41,309 nt of DNA from Bacteroidota bacterium (lineage in GTDB: Bacteria; Bacteroidota; Bacteroidia; Sphingobacteriales; Sphingobacteriaceae). Where the stretch lies: the NCBI GenBank assembly GCA_016868395.1, contig VGGW01000002.1, positions 1-41,309 on the forward strand, in the 5' to 3' direction. Under the pieces are notes generated by a model that worked only from the letters and a program-made list of their open reading frames with translations, made no database searches and was not told the DNA's origin. The position numbers were made by a program, and so were the translations under genes. Position 1 is the stretch's first letter. Each line of letters starts with the position of its first letter. This document shows positions 28,064 to 36,807 of this stretch, one piece after another.

Positions 28064-29317
28064 TTAGGAATCCCCTCGTCGTAATTCAAAGATCGTAATT
28101 TCGGGTAAAATACCAACCCTGCCGGGGTAGCCTAAAAAGCCAAACCCAACATTGACATAAAGTTGTTGTAATCCCTCTTTATAATGCCCTGCCCATTCTT
28201 TATACACGTATTGCGCCGGGCTCCACTGGAATTTTTCAGTGACCAATCCAAACTGCATGCCATGTGTATGCCCACTAAACATAACATCAATCTGAGGATA
28301 TTCCCCTAGAACCTGTGCTCTCCAATGAGAAGGATCATGAGATAACAATAATTTTACGGGGACATCTTCAGTATTTTTAACAGCCAAATCCATACGCCCA
28401 TACTTGGCAAAACGACCAACTCCCCAATTTTCAATTCCTAAAATTGCAATCTCTTCATGATCTATTTTTATTCTGCGATTCTCGTTCAATAAAAGCTCCC
28501 AGCCCATATTTTTATGGGTCTGCTTGACGTCAGCCAGATTTTTAATTTTAGTAGCCGAAGTACCCTGACCAAAATAATAATCCCCGTAGTCATGATTCCC
28601 CAAGACTGAGTAAATCCCAAGAGGTGCCTTAAGTTTAGTAAAGATATCCTGGTAATCATACATTTCGGTGGCCACATTATTCACCAAATCCCCGGTAAAG
28701 AAAATTAGGTCCGGCTTTTCTTTTAGCAACATATCCACCCCGCCAATCACCGCCTTACGATCATAAAAGCTACCTGAGTGAATGTCTGAAAGTTGGCCAA
28801 GTTTAATTCCATCAAATGCTTTGGGAAGGTTTGGAAGATAAAGGGTTCTGCGTTTTATCCGGTAATCATAGGCACTGGAAACAACGCCATAGGTTAAGGA
28901 AGCTAAGGGTATTGCCGCTACCAAAGTTCCGGCTTTGATTAAAAATTCAGAACGTGGTATAACATTTTCGTGGTTCCCCGGTGGGATTCTTTTGCTACTT
29001 AGTTTTCTCTTAATCCAAATCAGAGTTCTTCTTAAATCATCAGCAATCAGGGATGGAAGAATAAATATTTTTGACACAAAAGTTAAAAAGAAGACCACCA
29101 GAATGACCGATCGAAGGAGAAATTTAATGTTGAAAAATATGCTGATGAAAACTCCAGCGATTAGTATAAAGGTAAATCCCCACCAGATATAAGTGAATGA
29201 AAGATACTTTTGACCCTTCCATTTCCAACTGACCGAGCGAATAGCTTTGTAAATGTATACATCAATGATTATCAGCAGAATACTGATTATTATTAATCCT
29301 AAAATACGATTAGCCAT
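28064..29317 (-). CDS. Membrane-anchored metallophosphoesterase (YkuE-like)
   Basis: 'LGQLSDIHSGSFYD', 'DLIFFTGDLVNN', 'SVLGNHDYGDY', 'LLLSHDPSHW' and 'DVMFSGHTHGMQFG'. N-terminal TM helices. Confidence 0.94.
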   Translation of the reverse strand: MANRILGLIIISILLIIIDVYIYKAIRSVSWKWKGQKYLSFTYIWWGFTFILIAGVFISIFFNIKFLLRSVILVVFFLTFVSKIFILPSLIADDLRRTLIWIKRKLSSKRIPPGNHENVIPRSEFLIKAGTLVAAIPLASLTYGVVSSAYDYRIKRRTLYLPNLPKAFDGIKLGQLSDIHSGSFYDRKAVIGGVDMLLKEKPDLIFFTGDLVNNVATEMYDYQDIFTKLKAPLGIYSVLGNHDYGDYYFGQGTSATKIKNLADVKQTHKNMGWELLLNENRRIKIDHEEIAILGIENWGVGRFAKYGRMDLAVKNTEDVPVKLLLSHDPSHWRAQVLGEYPQIDVMFSGHTHGMQFGLVTEKFQWSPAQYVYKEWAGHYKEGLQQLYVNVGFGFLGYPGRVGILPEITIFELRRGDS

Positions 29318-29344
29318 TCTTCTTGGTTATTCTTGGAAACAAGG

Positions 29345-30844
29345 TTAAAACTGGTCCTGATCCTCATTATATTCATCATCATCCTCAAACTCTTTGTTAA
29401 AAAGGCTGTTGAACATGTCATTAAAACTAAACCCTTTATTGAGGAAGGATTTATTAATTAGTGAAAATTCAGAAAGGCCATGTAACAAGAACTCCATTAA
29501 AAGAATTTGTTGATTTTGACTTAGGTTTTTATGAAACTGCTTAATTACTGCTTTAAGTCCGGGAACCGAATCCAAAGCTGAAATATACTCCTCCAGCGAA
29601 AGGTCATCAACTAGGGTGATCGTATTTCCCATTGCAAACCAGTTGATTATTTCTGTATACGGATTTGTAGCTTTTGCTTTTTTAAGTTTTTCCGGGTCCG
29701 GGAAATAGGTGAGCATCAATGTTTTAATAGCTTTTCCAAGCAATATATTTGCAACTTTACTCGGACCTTCTAACTCACCTTCATAAACCAGTTCAATTTT
29801 TCCGGTTATTGCAGGTATTACACCCAGGAAATCAGAAATGCGTACAAAGGTATTGGCTTCTTCATTGATCAACATTCTTCGTTCAGCATTACTAATTAAA
29901 TTCTCATAAGCAGAGATTGTCAAACGTGCAGAAACCCCTGATTTTTTATCAATATATTCTGATTCACGGGCTTCAAAAGCAATTTGTTCTACAAGATCCT
30001 TCACTAAACCATCGGCTTCAATGCTGTTTCTTTGAGAATCCGATAACTTAGCTTCCTGTTGGGTAATTTTTCTCGAAATTTCTATACTTTTTGGATAATG
30101 GGTTAAAATTTGGCTTTCAATTCTGTCTTTAAGGGGAGTAACAATAGCCCCTCGGTTGGTATAATCTTCAGGGTTTGCAGTAAAGACAAATTCAATATCC
30201 AAAGGCAATCTCAGCTTGAATCCTCGAATTTGAATATCTTTTTCCTGAAGAATATTGAAAAGAGCAACTTGAATGCGCGCCTGTAAATCAGGGAGTTCGT
30301 TAATTACAAAAATACCACGATGCGCACGTGGAATCAAACCGAAATGGATTACTCGTTCATCAGAATAAGTAAGTTTTAGAGTTGCTGCTTTAATTGGATC
30401 AACATCCCCGATTAGATCAGCAACCGTTACATCCGGTGTAGCCAACTTCTCGGTATACCGATCAGAGCGGTGAAGCCATGCAACAGGAGTATCATCACCT
30501 TTAATTTCCAGGATGTGACGCCCAAACCATGAAATGGGGTTTAAGGGGTCCTCAAATAACTCAGAGCCTTCAATGTATGGAACATATTCATCCAGCAAGT
30601 TGATCATCAGACGGGTAATACGAGTTTTTGCCTGTCCGCGTAAGCCTAAGAGCAGTATGTTATGCTGGGATAATATGGCTGTTTGAAGATCAGGTATCAC
30701 CGTGTCCTCATATCCGATGATTCCCTCCAGTACTGTGTTTTTGTTTTTGATTTCATGAATGAGATTTTCACGAAGTTCCTGTTTTACTGTTCGGGAAACA
30801 TAGCCCGACTCTTTCAGCTCCTTTAGTGTTTTTATATGCAGCAT
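29345..30844 (-). CDS. MoxR/Mg-chelatase-like AAA+ ATPase
   Basis: Walker A-like 'LLLGLRGQAKTRITR', Walker B-position 'GIFVINELPDLQARIQVALFNILQEKDIQIRG', 'FTANPEDYTNRGAIVTPLKDRI'. Confidence 0.9.
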   Translation of the reverse strand: MLHIKTLKELKESGYVSRTVKQELRENLIHEIKNKNTVLEGIIGYEDTVIPDLQTAILSQHNILLLGLRGQAKTRITRLMINLLDEYVPYIEGSELFEDPLNPISWFGRHILEIKGDDTPVAWLHRSDRYTEKLATPDVTVADLIGDVDPIKAATLKLTYSDERVIHFGLIPRAHRGIFVINELPDLQARIQVALFNILQEKDIQIRGFKLRLPLDIEFVFTANPEDYTNRGAIVTPLKDRIESQILTHYPKSIEISRKITQQEAKLSDSQRNSIEADGLVKDLVEQIAFEARESEYIDKKSGVSARLTISAYENLISNAERRMLINEEANTFVRISDFLGVIPAITGKIELVYEGELEGPSKVANILLGKAIKTLMLTYFPDPEKLKKAKATNPYTEIINWFAMGNTITLVDDLSLEEYISALDSVPGLKAVIKQFHKNLSQNQQILLMEFLLHGLSEFSLINKSFLNKGFSFNDMFNSLFNKEFEDDDEYNEDQDQF

Positions 30845-30861
30845 AGTATCTGTCTAAATTT

Positions 30862-31962
30862 CTATTTAATCGTTCTTTTTCTATTTTTTATGTAATCTTC
30901 AAAAATATATTCACCCAATCCTTTCAAGGAACTATAAAATGCTTTTCCCCCATTAATTTCCGTAAATTGTCTAACAAATTGTTGAAGATAAGGATCTCTT
31001 GCAATCATAAAAGTGGTAATCGGGATTCCGAGGCGTTTACACTGTGCAGCCATTCCAAGAGTCTTGTTAACTACTTTTCTATCCAGACCAACACTATTTT
31101 TATAATATTTGGCTCCTTCCTTTAAACAGGTAGGCTTCCCATCCGTGATCATAAAGATTTGTTTATTATGGGTCTTTCGTCTCCGAAGCAAATCTACAGC
31201 AAGTTCCAATCCTGCATAAGTATTCGTGTGGTAAAGCCCCACCTGAAGATAGGGGAGTTCCTTAAGGGTTATCGGCCAGGCATCATTTCCAAAAACCACA
31301 ATATCTAATGTATCTTTTGGATATTTCGTTCGAATTAACTCTGCAAGCGCCATCGCTACCTTTTTTGCCGGTGTGATTCTATCCTCACCGTAGAGAATCA
31401 TCGAATGAGAAATATCAATCATTAGGACGGTTGAAGTAATCGTCTTGTAATCCTTTTCCTCAACTTCAAGATCTCTTTCAGTCATTGAGAAGTCACCTAT
31501 CCCATAATTAATCTGAGCATTATGAATCGAAGCAGTCATGTCTATTTGATCCAGACTATCTCCAAACTGAAATTCTCTGCGGTCGGCATTTTTCTCCTCA
31601 CCTAGTCCTGAGATATTTGTATTATGTCCACCTTTACCTGATTTTTTTAGCTTACCGAAGATCTCTTCAAGTGCTGATTGCCTGATGGTTTGCTCGGTTT
31701 TGGAAGTGATTTTAAAGTCATTAGGATTCTGATCATCATTTCCTAAATAACCCTTGTTTTTCAAGTCTTCGATGAAATCACCCATTCCATAGTCATCACT
31801 GGTTAATTTATATTTCTTATCCAATTCATTCATCCAGCTTAGAGCTTCATTCGCATCACCGGAAGTATAATTCAGCAGTTCAAGAAATAATTTTAAAAGC
31901 TCATCAAACCCTCCTCTCGGAAGATCATTCGGAGTAAATTTTGAGAATTGGTGTCCCCGCAT
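30862..31962 (-). CDS. VWA domain protein, partner of the MoxR-like ATPase
   Basis: MIDAS 'LMIDISHSMILYGEDR' (DxSxS) and 'MITDGKPT'. 17 bp upstream of the ATPase gene on the same strand. Confidence 0.9.
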   Translation of the reverse strand: MRGHQFSKFTPNDLPRGGFDELLKLFLELLNYTSGDANEALSWMNELDKKYKLTSDDYGMGDFIEDLKNKGYLGNDDQNPNDFKITSKTEQTIRQSALEEIFGKLKKSGKGGHNTNISGLGEEKNADRREFQFGDSLDQIDMTASIHNAQINYGIGDFSMTERDLEVEEKDYKTITSTVLMIDISHSMILYGEDRITPAKKVAMALAELIRTKYPKDTLDIVVFGNDAWPITLKELPYLQVGLYHTNTYAGLELAVDLLRRRKTHNKQIFMITDGKPTCLKEGAKYYKNSVGLDRKVVNKTLGMAAQCKRLGIPITTFMIARDPYLQQFVRQFTEINGGKAFYSSLKGLGEYIFEDYIKNRKRTIK

Positions 31963-32089
31963 GGTTTGATTGTACCTTGAATATATTAGACAGCGAAGTT
32001 AAAGGTTTATGGATCCAAATATGTTATGAACATGTCAAATAAAGATTCGATCTGTATATTTTAACCTGAGTTCGATATATGAAAGGTAA

Positions 32090-32560
32090 AGAAATACCCA
32101 CATCATGGTTCTCAAGCCGCTCCGCAGGCGTATGATTGGATTTTGGAAAGCAATACCTGCGTGTTATCGCTTCCTTTAGTCCTTTCCTCCGGAGTATTTC
32201 CGGCAAGAAATACTACCTGATTTCAGATGATCGGTAGCCGGAAGATACCTCCTTCGGCAAGGTTTAGTTTACCCGCTGCTGTTTTTTATCGGGAGGGGCA
32301 GTCCGGTAATAGAACCCCAGGCCCTGTGAAACAAACCCGGGTGGCAGACCTATCTTTTTTGCATTTCTGAATGTTAGGTGAGCTATTCAACTTTCGGCAA
32401 AAAAATAGGGCAGAACACGGGACTGGAATAAGCCGGGAGCAACAGATCCTGCTTTCCCAAAACTGATAAAAATAATCAGCCTCCGGCAAGAGCATATATC
32501 GATCTCAGATTAATTTATATTCTTAGCCACTCTTGTCGGCAGAAAGATGAAGCCATATTT
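32090..32560. other. GC-richer, hairpin-dense non-coding island of unknown nature
   Basis: Four CGGCAA-containing units (CGGCAA at ~32201, 32255, 32395 and 32484). Hairpins include AGTATTTC-CGGCAA-GAAATACT (32193-32214). No ORF with recognisable homology. Confidence 0.5.
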
Positions 32561-32665
32561 TGATTATCCTGTTATTTTGTTAGAGGGGAGGGTATGCCTT
32601 AAAAAAACATTAATAAAAAGCTTCGTATTAAGATAATAATGAGTGTATTTGACTATAGCTTTATT

Positions 32666-32695
32666 TTTGCCGGACAGCAATAATCCGTATCTTTA
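32666..32695 (+). promoter_or_regulatory. Bacteroidota-type promoter TTTG-N18-TATCTTTA
   Basis: TTTG at 32666-32669 and TATCTTTA at 32688-32695. Close to consensus TTTG/TAnnTTTG, ending 3 nt before the ATG at 32699. Confidence 0.45.
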
Positions 32696-32698
32696 AGT

Positions 32699-33124
32699 AT
32701 GAAAAAACTAATCCTACTCATTCTATTTTTAGTTAAGATTATACCGGTAGCAGCTCAAGATGATGACAAAAAATTAATTCTTACAGTTTTAGAAAATCAG
32801 AGGATGGCATGGAACAGAGGAGATATTCCGGAGTATATGCAAGGGTATTTGAAATCTGATTCATTGCTGTTTGTTGGCAAAAGCGGACCGAAATATGGGT
32901 GGGAAAATACGCTTGCAAATTACCAGAAAAGTTATCCAGATAAGCAGTCCATGGGTTTTTTAAGTTTTAGGATCAGGCAGGTAAAGTTGTTTTCGCCAGA
33001 TCATGCATTCGTTTTAGGTGCCTGGCATCTGAAACGGGAAAAGGACGAACCTCAAGGATACTTTACACTTATTTTAATCAAAGTTCAGGGCCAGTGGAAG
33101 ATCATGGCTGATCATTCAAGTTAG
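32699..33124 (+). CDS. Secreted DUF4440/SnoaL-like (NTF2-fold) protein
   Basis: Signal peptide MKKLILLILFLVKIIPVAAQ. 'QRMAWNRGDIPEYMQGYLKSDSLLFVG...GYFTLILIKVQGQWKIMADHSS'. Confidence 0.87.
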   Translation: MKKLILLILFLVKIIPVAAQDDDKKLILTVLENQRMAWNRGDIPEYMQGYLKSDSLLFVGKSGPKYGWENTLANYQKSYPDKQSMGFLSFRIRQVKLFSPDHAFVLGAWHLKREKDEPQGYFTLILIKVQGQWKIMADHSS

Positions 33125-33128
33125 AGCC

Positions 33129-33920
33129 TCAGGTAACCTTAGCCTTTCTTATGAGTTTTGAAAATAGTCCGGGCAGATATCTTTTTAAAAGTACAGCATA
33201 TTTCTCCTTTCCACCAATATAAACCTCCTCCTGATTGGATTTTATTGCCCTGATGATTTTCGATGCACACGCATCAGCCGGCATTCCGTTTTCCTGAGCC
33301 TCATCCATTGTGTTTTGTTTGCTTCCGTCTGCCGTCAAAGCATTGATGGTTACGTTAGTTTTAATAAATCCCGGACAAATGACACTGATGATTATTTTTG
33401 AATCAATTTCTGACCGAACTGAGTCGAAATAGCCGTGCAATGCATGCTTAGAGGCTGAATACGACGAGCGGAGCTTAGTTCCAAATTTTCCAACTAGACT
33501 GCTGATGACTACAACATGCCCTGATTTCCTTGTTATCATGGAGGGGAGGATAGTTTGGCTAAGTGCAACCGTACCCCAGAAGTTGATATTCATGATTTTT
33601 TGGGCCACATCCAGCGCCGTTTCCATGGCAAGTGATCGCTGACTCACTCCCCCGGAATGAATTAAAATATCAATTCTTCCATAAATCTTTAGGGCAGATT
33701 CTGCCTTTTCTTTTAATTCAGAGGTGTTTTCCAAATCAAGTGGAAGTACATGAATGTCAAATAGATTTTTTGTGCAATTTTTCTTTACCTGATATAATTT
33801 TTCAATATCTCTGGATGAAATAATCAATTTTGCTCCCGCCTGATTGAGTTGATAGCAAAGTGCCTCACCTATTCCACTTGAGGCACCGGTTATCCAGACT
33901 ATATTGTTATTGATATCCAT
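33129..33920 (-). CDS. Short-chain dehydrogenase/reductase
   Basis: 'VWITGASSGIGEAL', 'IDILIHSGGVSQ', 'YSASKHALHGYFDSVR'. ATG at 33920 is preferred; the listed ORF start at 33974 lies inside hemW. Confidence 0.94.
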   Translation of the reverse strand: MDINNNIVWITGASSGIGEALCYQLNQAGAKLIISSRDIEKLYQVKKNCTKNLFDIHVLPLDLENTSELKEKAESALKIYGRIDILIHSGGVSQRSLAMETALDVAQKIMNINFWGTVALSQTILPSMITRKSGHVVVISSLVGKFGTKLRSSYSASKHALHGYFDSVRSEIDSKIIISVICPGFIKTNVTINALTADGSKQNTMDEAQENGMPADACASKIIRAIKSNQEEVYIGGKEKYAVLLKRYLPGLFSKLIRKAKVT

Positions 33921-33930
33921 AAATTTAATC

Positions 33931-35064
33931 CTAAATAGCTTGCAGAAATAAGTCTGAAGCAATATGGTCTGCAAATAGTTTACCTTCTCTGGTTAAGCTT
34001 ACTACTTGTTCATTTATACTGATCCATTTTTTTTCAAGGAATCCTTCCAACCCCAGAGAAATTTCATCTGAATAATCAGATCCAAATTTCTCAGAAATTA
34101 CCTGTAAATTCATTCCTTTACTTGTTCGAAGGGAGGTCATGATATACTCATTGATTCTGTTTTCAATACTTAACACTTCTGTTTCAGCCTGAATAGATTT
34201 TAATTCCAGTCCGGTGATGTATTTTAAATTGTTTGAAATATTCCACTGTCGGCTTTCTCCATTAAAGGAATGGGCCGAGGGACCAATACCAAGGTATTTA
34301 ACTCCATTCCAATAACTTGAATTATGCCTGGAATACATGCCGGGCTTGGCAAAGTTAGAAATTTCATAGTGCTCAAAATCAGATTCCATGAGAAGGTCAA
34401 TGAGCATCAAAAATTGGGAAGCGCTTTGGTTTTCGTCCATTACCCGCTCTGAACCCTTGTTAATAAAGGCAGCCAAAGCGGTTTTAGGCTCTACGGTCAT
34501 GGCATAGGTAGATAGGTGAGGTATACGGCACTCTACCAGCTGATTTATATTATATTCCCATTTTTGATTACTCAGGAGTGGGAAACCGTAAATCAGGTCG
34601 GCGGTAATATTTTCAAATCCTGCATCCTGAATTCTTTTTATGGCACCTAATGCTTCAGCTGCCGTATGGGCACGGTTCATCCATCTTAAATCATCTTCAT
34701 GAAATGATTGTACACCAATGCTAAAGCGATTAATAAAAGAATTTCGTATTTCCCTGACATATTGTTTGTTCAAGTCGTCTGGATTGGCCTCGAGAGTTAT
34801 TTCTACATAGGATGAAACCTCAAATTGATCCGTTATTTGATCCATTATAATTTTTAACTCATCAGCACTGAGCAGCGATGGAGTGCCCCCGCCAAAGTAA
34901 ATTGTTTCAATTTTTTCATGATCCAGATAATCCTTTCGAAGGACAATTTCGGAGCTCAATGCATTCAGCATTTGATTTTTATACTGAGCTGAGGTGCTAA
35001 AATGAAAATCACAATAGTGACAGGCTTTTTTACAAAAGGGGATATGAATATAAATTCCGGCCAT
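33931..35064 (-). CDS. hemW: Radical SAM family heme chaperone HemW (coproporphyrinogen III oxidase-like)
   Basis: 'MAGIYIHIPFCKKACHYCDFHFS' (CxxxCxxC), 'IYFGGGTPSLLS', 'FSIGVQSFHEDDLRWMNRAH'. Confidence 0.94.
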   Translation of the reverse strand: MAGIYIHIPFCKKACHYCDFHFSTSAQYKNQMLNALSSEIVLRKDYLDHEKIETIYFGGGTPSLLSADELKIIMDQITDQFEVSSYVEITLEANPDDLNKQYVREIRNSFINRFSIGVQSFHEDDLRWMNRAHTAAEALGAIKRIQDAGFENITADLIYGFPLLSNQKWEYNINQLVECRIPHLSTYAMTVEPKTALAAFINKGSERVMDENQSASQFLMLIDLLMESDFEHYEISNFAKPGMYSRHNSSYWNGVKYLGIGPSAHSFNGESRQWNISNNLKYITGLELKSIQAETEVLSIENRINEYIMTSLRTSKGMNLQVISEKFGSDYSDEISLGLEGFLEKKWISINEQVVSLTREGKLFADHIASDLFLQAI

Positions 35065-35125
35065 GTTGCAAATCTACAACATATTGTAATCCTTTGGATA
35101 GAGGATTTGTACATCTGTACAACAT

Positions 35126-36091
35126 TCAACCGGCCTCTACTGCCCTTCTTTCGGCAAGTTTTTCATTTCGGTAACGTGCCATGTTGATCATGAAAACACT
35201 GCCCAGAATGATAACCAGTCCGATCACTTGAATAGAAGAAATTTGCTCCTCGGCAAAAAATACTCCAAGAAGTACAGCCACAACAGGGTTTACATAGGCA
35301 TAGGTACTTACCTGCATGGCCGATCTTTCTTTTAATAACCAGACATATGCACTGAAACCGGCAATAGAACCCAATACAACCAGGTAAAAAATAGCCATCC
35401 ATGCATCAATGGAAACATCTTTCCATTGAAAACCATTAAATTCATCCCGAATGATGATACCCGGCATGAATGCAATCCCTGCAGCCATCATCTGCCAGGT
35501 GCTGGTAACGATTATTGGATCTCCTGTTGATTTATATTTGGAATAAATTGATCCGCCAGACCAACTTACAGCTGCAAGAATCAGCATGACCATACTAATC
35601 AGGTTTACGGATTCAGGTCCTTGAAGTGAAAGCGCCTCTGAAACCTGCTCACTAAAAAGTAAAATTACTCCGGCTAATCCAATAAGCATGCCGGCAATAA
35701 TAGACTTACTCCCGAAGTTTTCAGACCATTTTGGTTTGTCGAGTAATATAAACCAAAGCGGAGCTGATGAGACCATAATGGCTACCATGGCACTCGGCAT
35801 ACTTTGTTCAACCCATATGATTATGCCATTTCCACCAAAAAGCATCAGTATTCCGCTGAATGCGGCATATTTTATCCCTCTTGCTGCAAAAATATTCTCA
35901 CCCCTGTAGAGGCACCAAGCAAGCATAAGGCCGCCGGCGAGAATAAATCTTAAAGCACCCAAAATGAAAGGAGGAAAATCTTTGACGGCAATTTGAATAA
36001 AAAAGTAGGTAGAACCCCAAACGACGTAAACAATTAGAAAGGCGAGGATAACTGTGAGCAGCGAGGCGGATTTTATGGGTGAATTAGACAT
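35126..36091 (-). CDS. EamA/DMT family transporter
   Basis: Ten-TM-like EamA protein: 'VVWGSTYFFIQIAVKDFPPFILGALRFILAGGLML' and 'YAYVNPVVAVLLGVFFAEEQIS'. Confidence 0.94.
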   Translation of the reverse strand: MSNSPIKSASLLTVILAFLIVYVVWGSTYFFIQIAVKDFPPFILGALRFILAGGLMLAWCLYRGENIFAARGIKYAAFSGILMLFGGNGIIIWVEQSMPSAMVAIMVSSAPLWFILLDKPKWSENFGSKSIIAGMLIGLAGVILLFSEQVSEALSLQGPESVNLISMVMLILAAVSWSGGSIYSKYKSTGDPIIVTSTWQMMAAGIAFMPGIIIRDEFNGFQWKDVSIDAWMAIFYLVVLGSIAGFSAYVWLLKERSAMQVSTYAYVNPVVAVLLGVFFAEEQISSIQVIGLVIILGSVFMINMARYRNEKLAERRAVEAG

Positions 36092-36093
36092 GT

Positions 36094-36570
36094 CTATTTT
36101 CGGGGAATTACTAATTGTTGTTGTTCTTTAACGGTTTCCAGAATAATAGTTGTACGTGTTGTTTGGATATTCGGAATTTTACCGATGGTATTTCTCATTA
36201 AATCCATCAATGAAGCTGAGTCACGAGTGCGTATTTTTATAAGGTAAGAATCATCTCCTGCAGCATGATGAACTTCTTGAACTTCCGGTATAGAAGCCAG
36301 AGAGGCAGCGGTAGCGTTGCACCCAATCCCATTGTTGGCCTTGATAAAAATGAAAGCGAGCAAGTTTTTTTCAACTGCCGAAGGATTTAATCGAGCCGTA
36401 TACTGAAGGATAACATTTTTATGTTCTAATTTTTTCACCCTTTCCAAGACTGCTGAAGGAGCCATTTTTAAGTCGCGGGCAATATCGGCATTCGAGATCC
36501 TTGCATTTTGCTGCATCAGATTCAGAATTTCAATGTCAATTTGATCAATTACAACTTCTTTTTGATTCAT
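36094..36570 (-). CDS. Lrp/AsnC family transcriptional regulator
   Basis: 'IDIEILNLMQQNARISNADIARDLKMAPSAVLERVKKLEHKNVI' HTH plus RAM domain 'EVQEVHHAAGDDSYLIKIRTRD'. Confidence 0.96.
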   Translation of the reverse strand: MNQKEVVIDQIDIEILNLMQQNARISNADIARDLKMAPSAVLERVKKLEHKNVILQYTARLNPSAVEKNLLAFIFIKANNGIGCNATAASLASIPEVQEVHHAAGDDSYLIKIRTRDSASLMDLMRNTIGKIPNIQTTRTTIILETVKEQQQLVIPRK

Positions 36571-36574
36571 TATT

Positions 36575-36636
36575 CGATAAAATTATAATTTTATGAATAA
36601 AATTCATATTTTTTATTATAAAAATGAATAAAATTC
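36575..36636. promoter_or_regulatory. Phased ATGAATAAAATTC repeats upstream of lrp, putative autoregulatory operator
   Basis: Exact 13-bp direct copies at 36593-36605 and 36624-36636. A degenerate ATAAAATT core lies at 36577. Core spacings are 20 and 31 bp. Confidence 0.5.
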
Positions 36637-36807
36637 TGTTAAGATTCAATGTATACCTGAAAAAATAAAATCTAGGCCGAGTTCTGGTTCTATTAATTTT
36701 GAGATTCAAATTATGGAGAATTTAAATGAAAGATATTTAGGAAAGGAGTAGAAAAAAATGGAAATTTGATTCAATGGAAAGTATATGCATTGGTTTATCT
36801 AAAGAGG

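Noticed and set aside
32220-32340. Resemblance of the minus strand (GGACTGCCCC...CAGCGGGTAA...) to part of a cobalamin riboswitch
   Set aside because: Only short fragments match. The B12 box and the rest of the core are not in the correct order, and no B12 gene is adjacent. An Infernal/Rfam scan would settle it.
32024-32495. Two minus-strand ORFs (60 and 69 aa) in the 32 kb island as possible small proteins or toxins
   Set aside because: No signal peptide or known motif, and Cys/Arg/Pro-rich random-looking translation. The ORFs span the hairpin repeats, so the region is better treated as non-coding.
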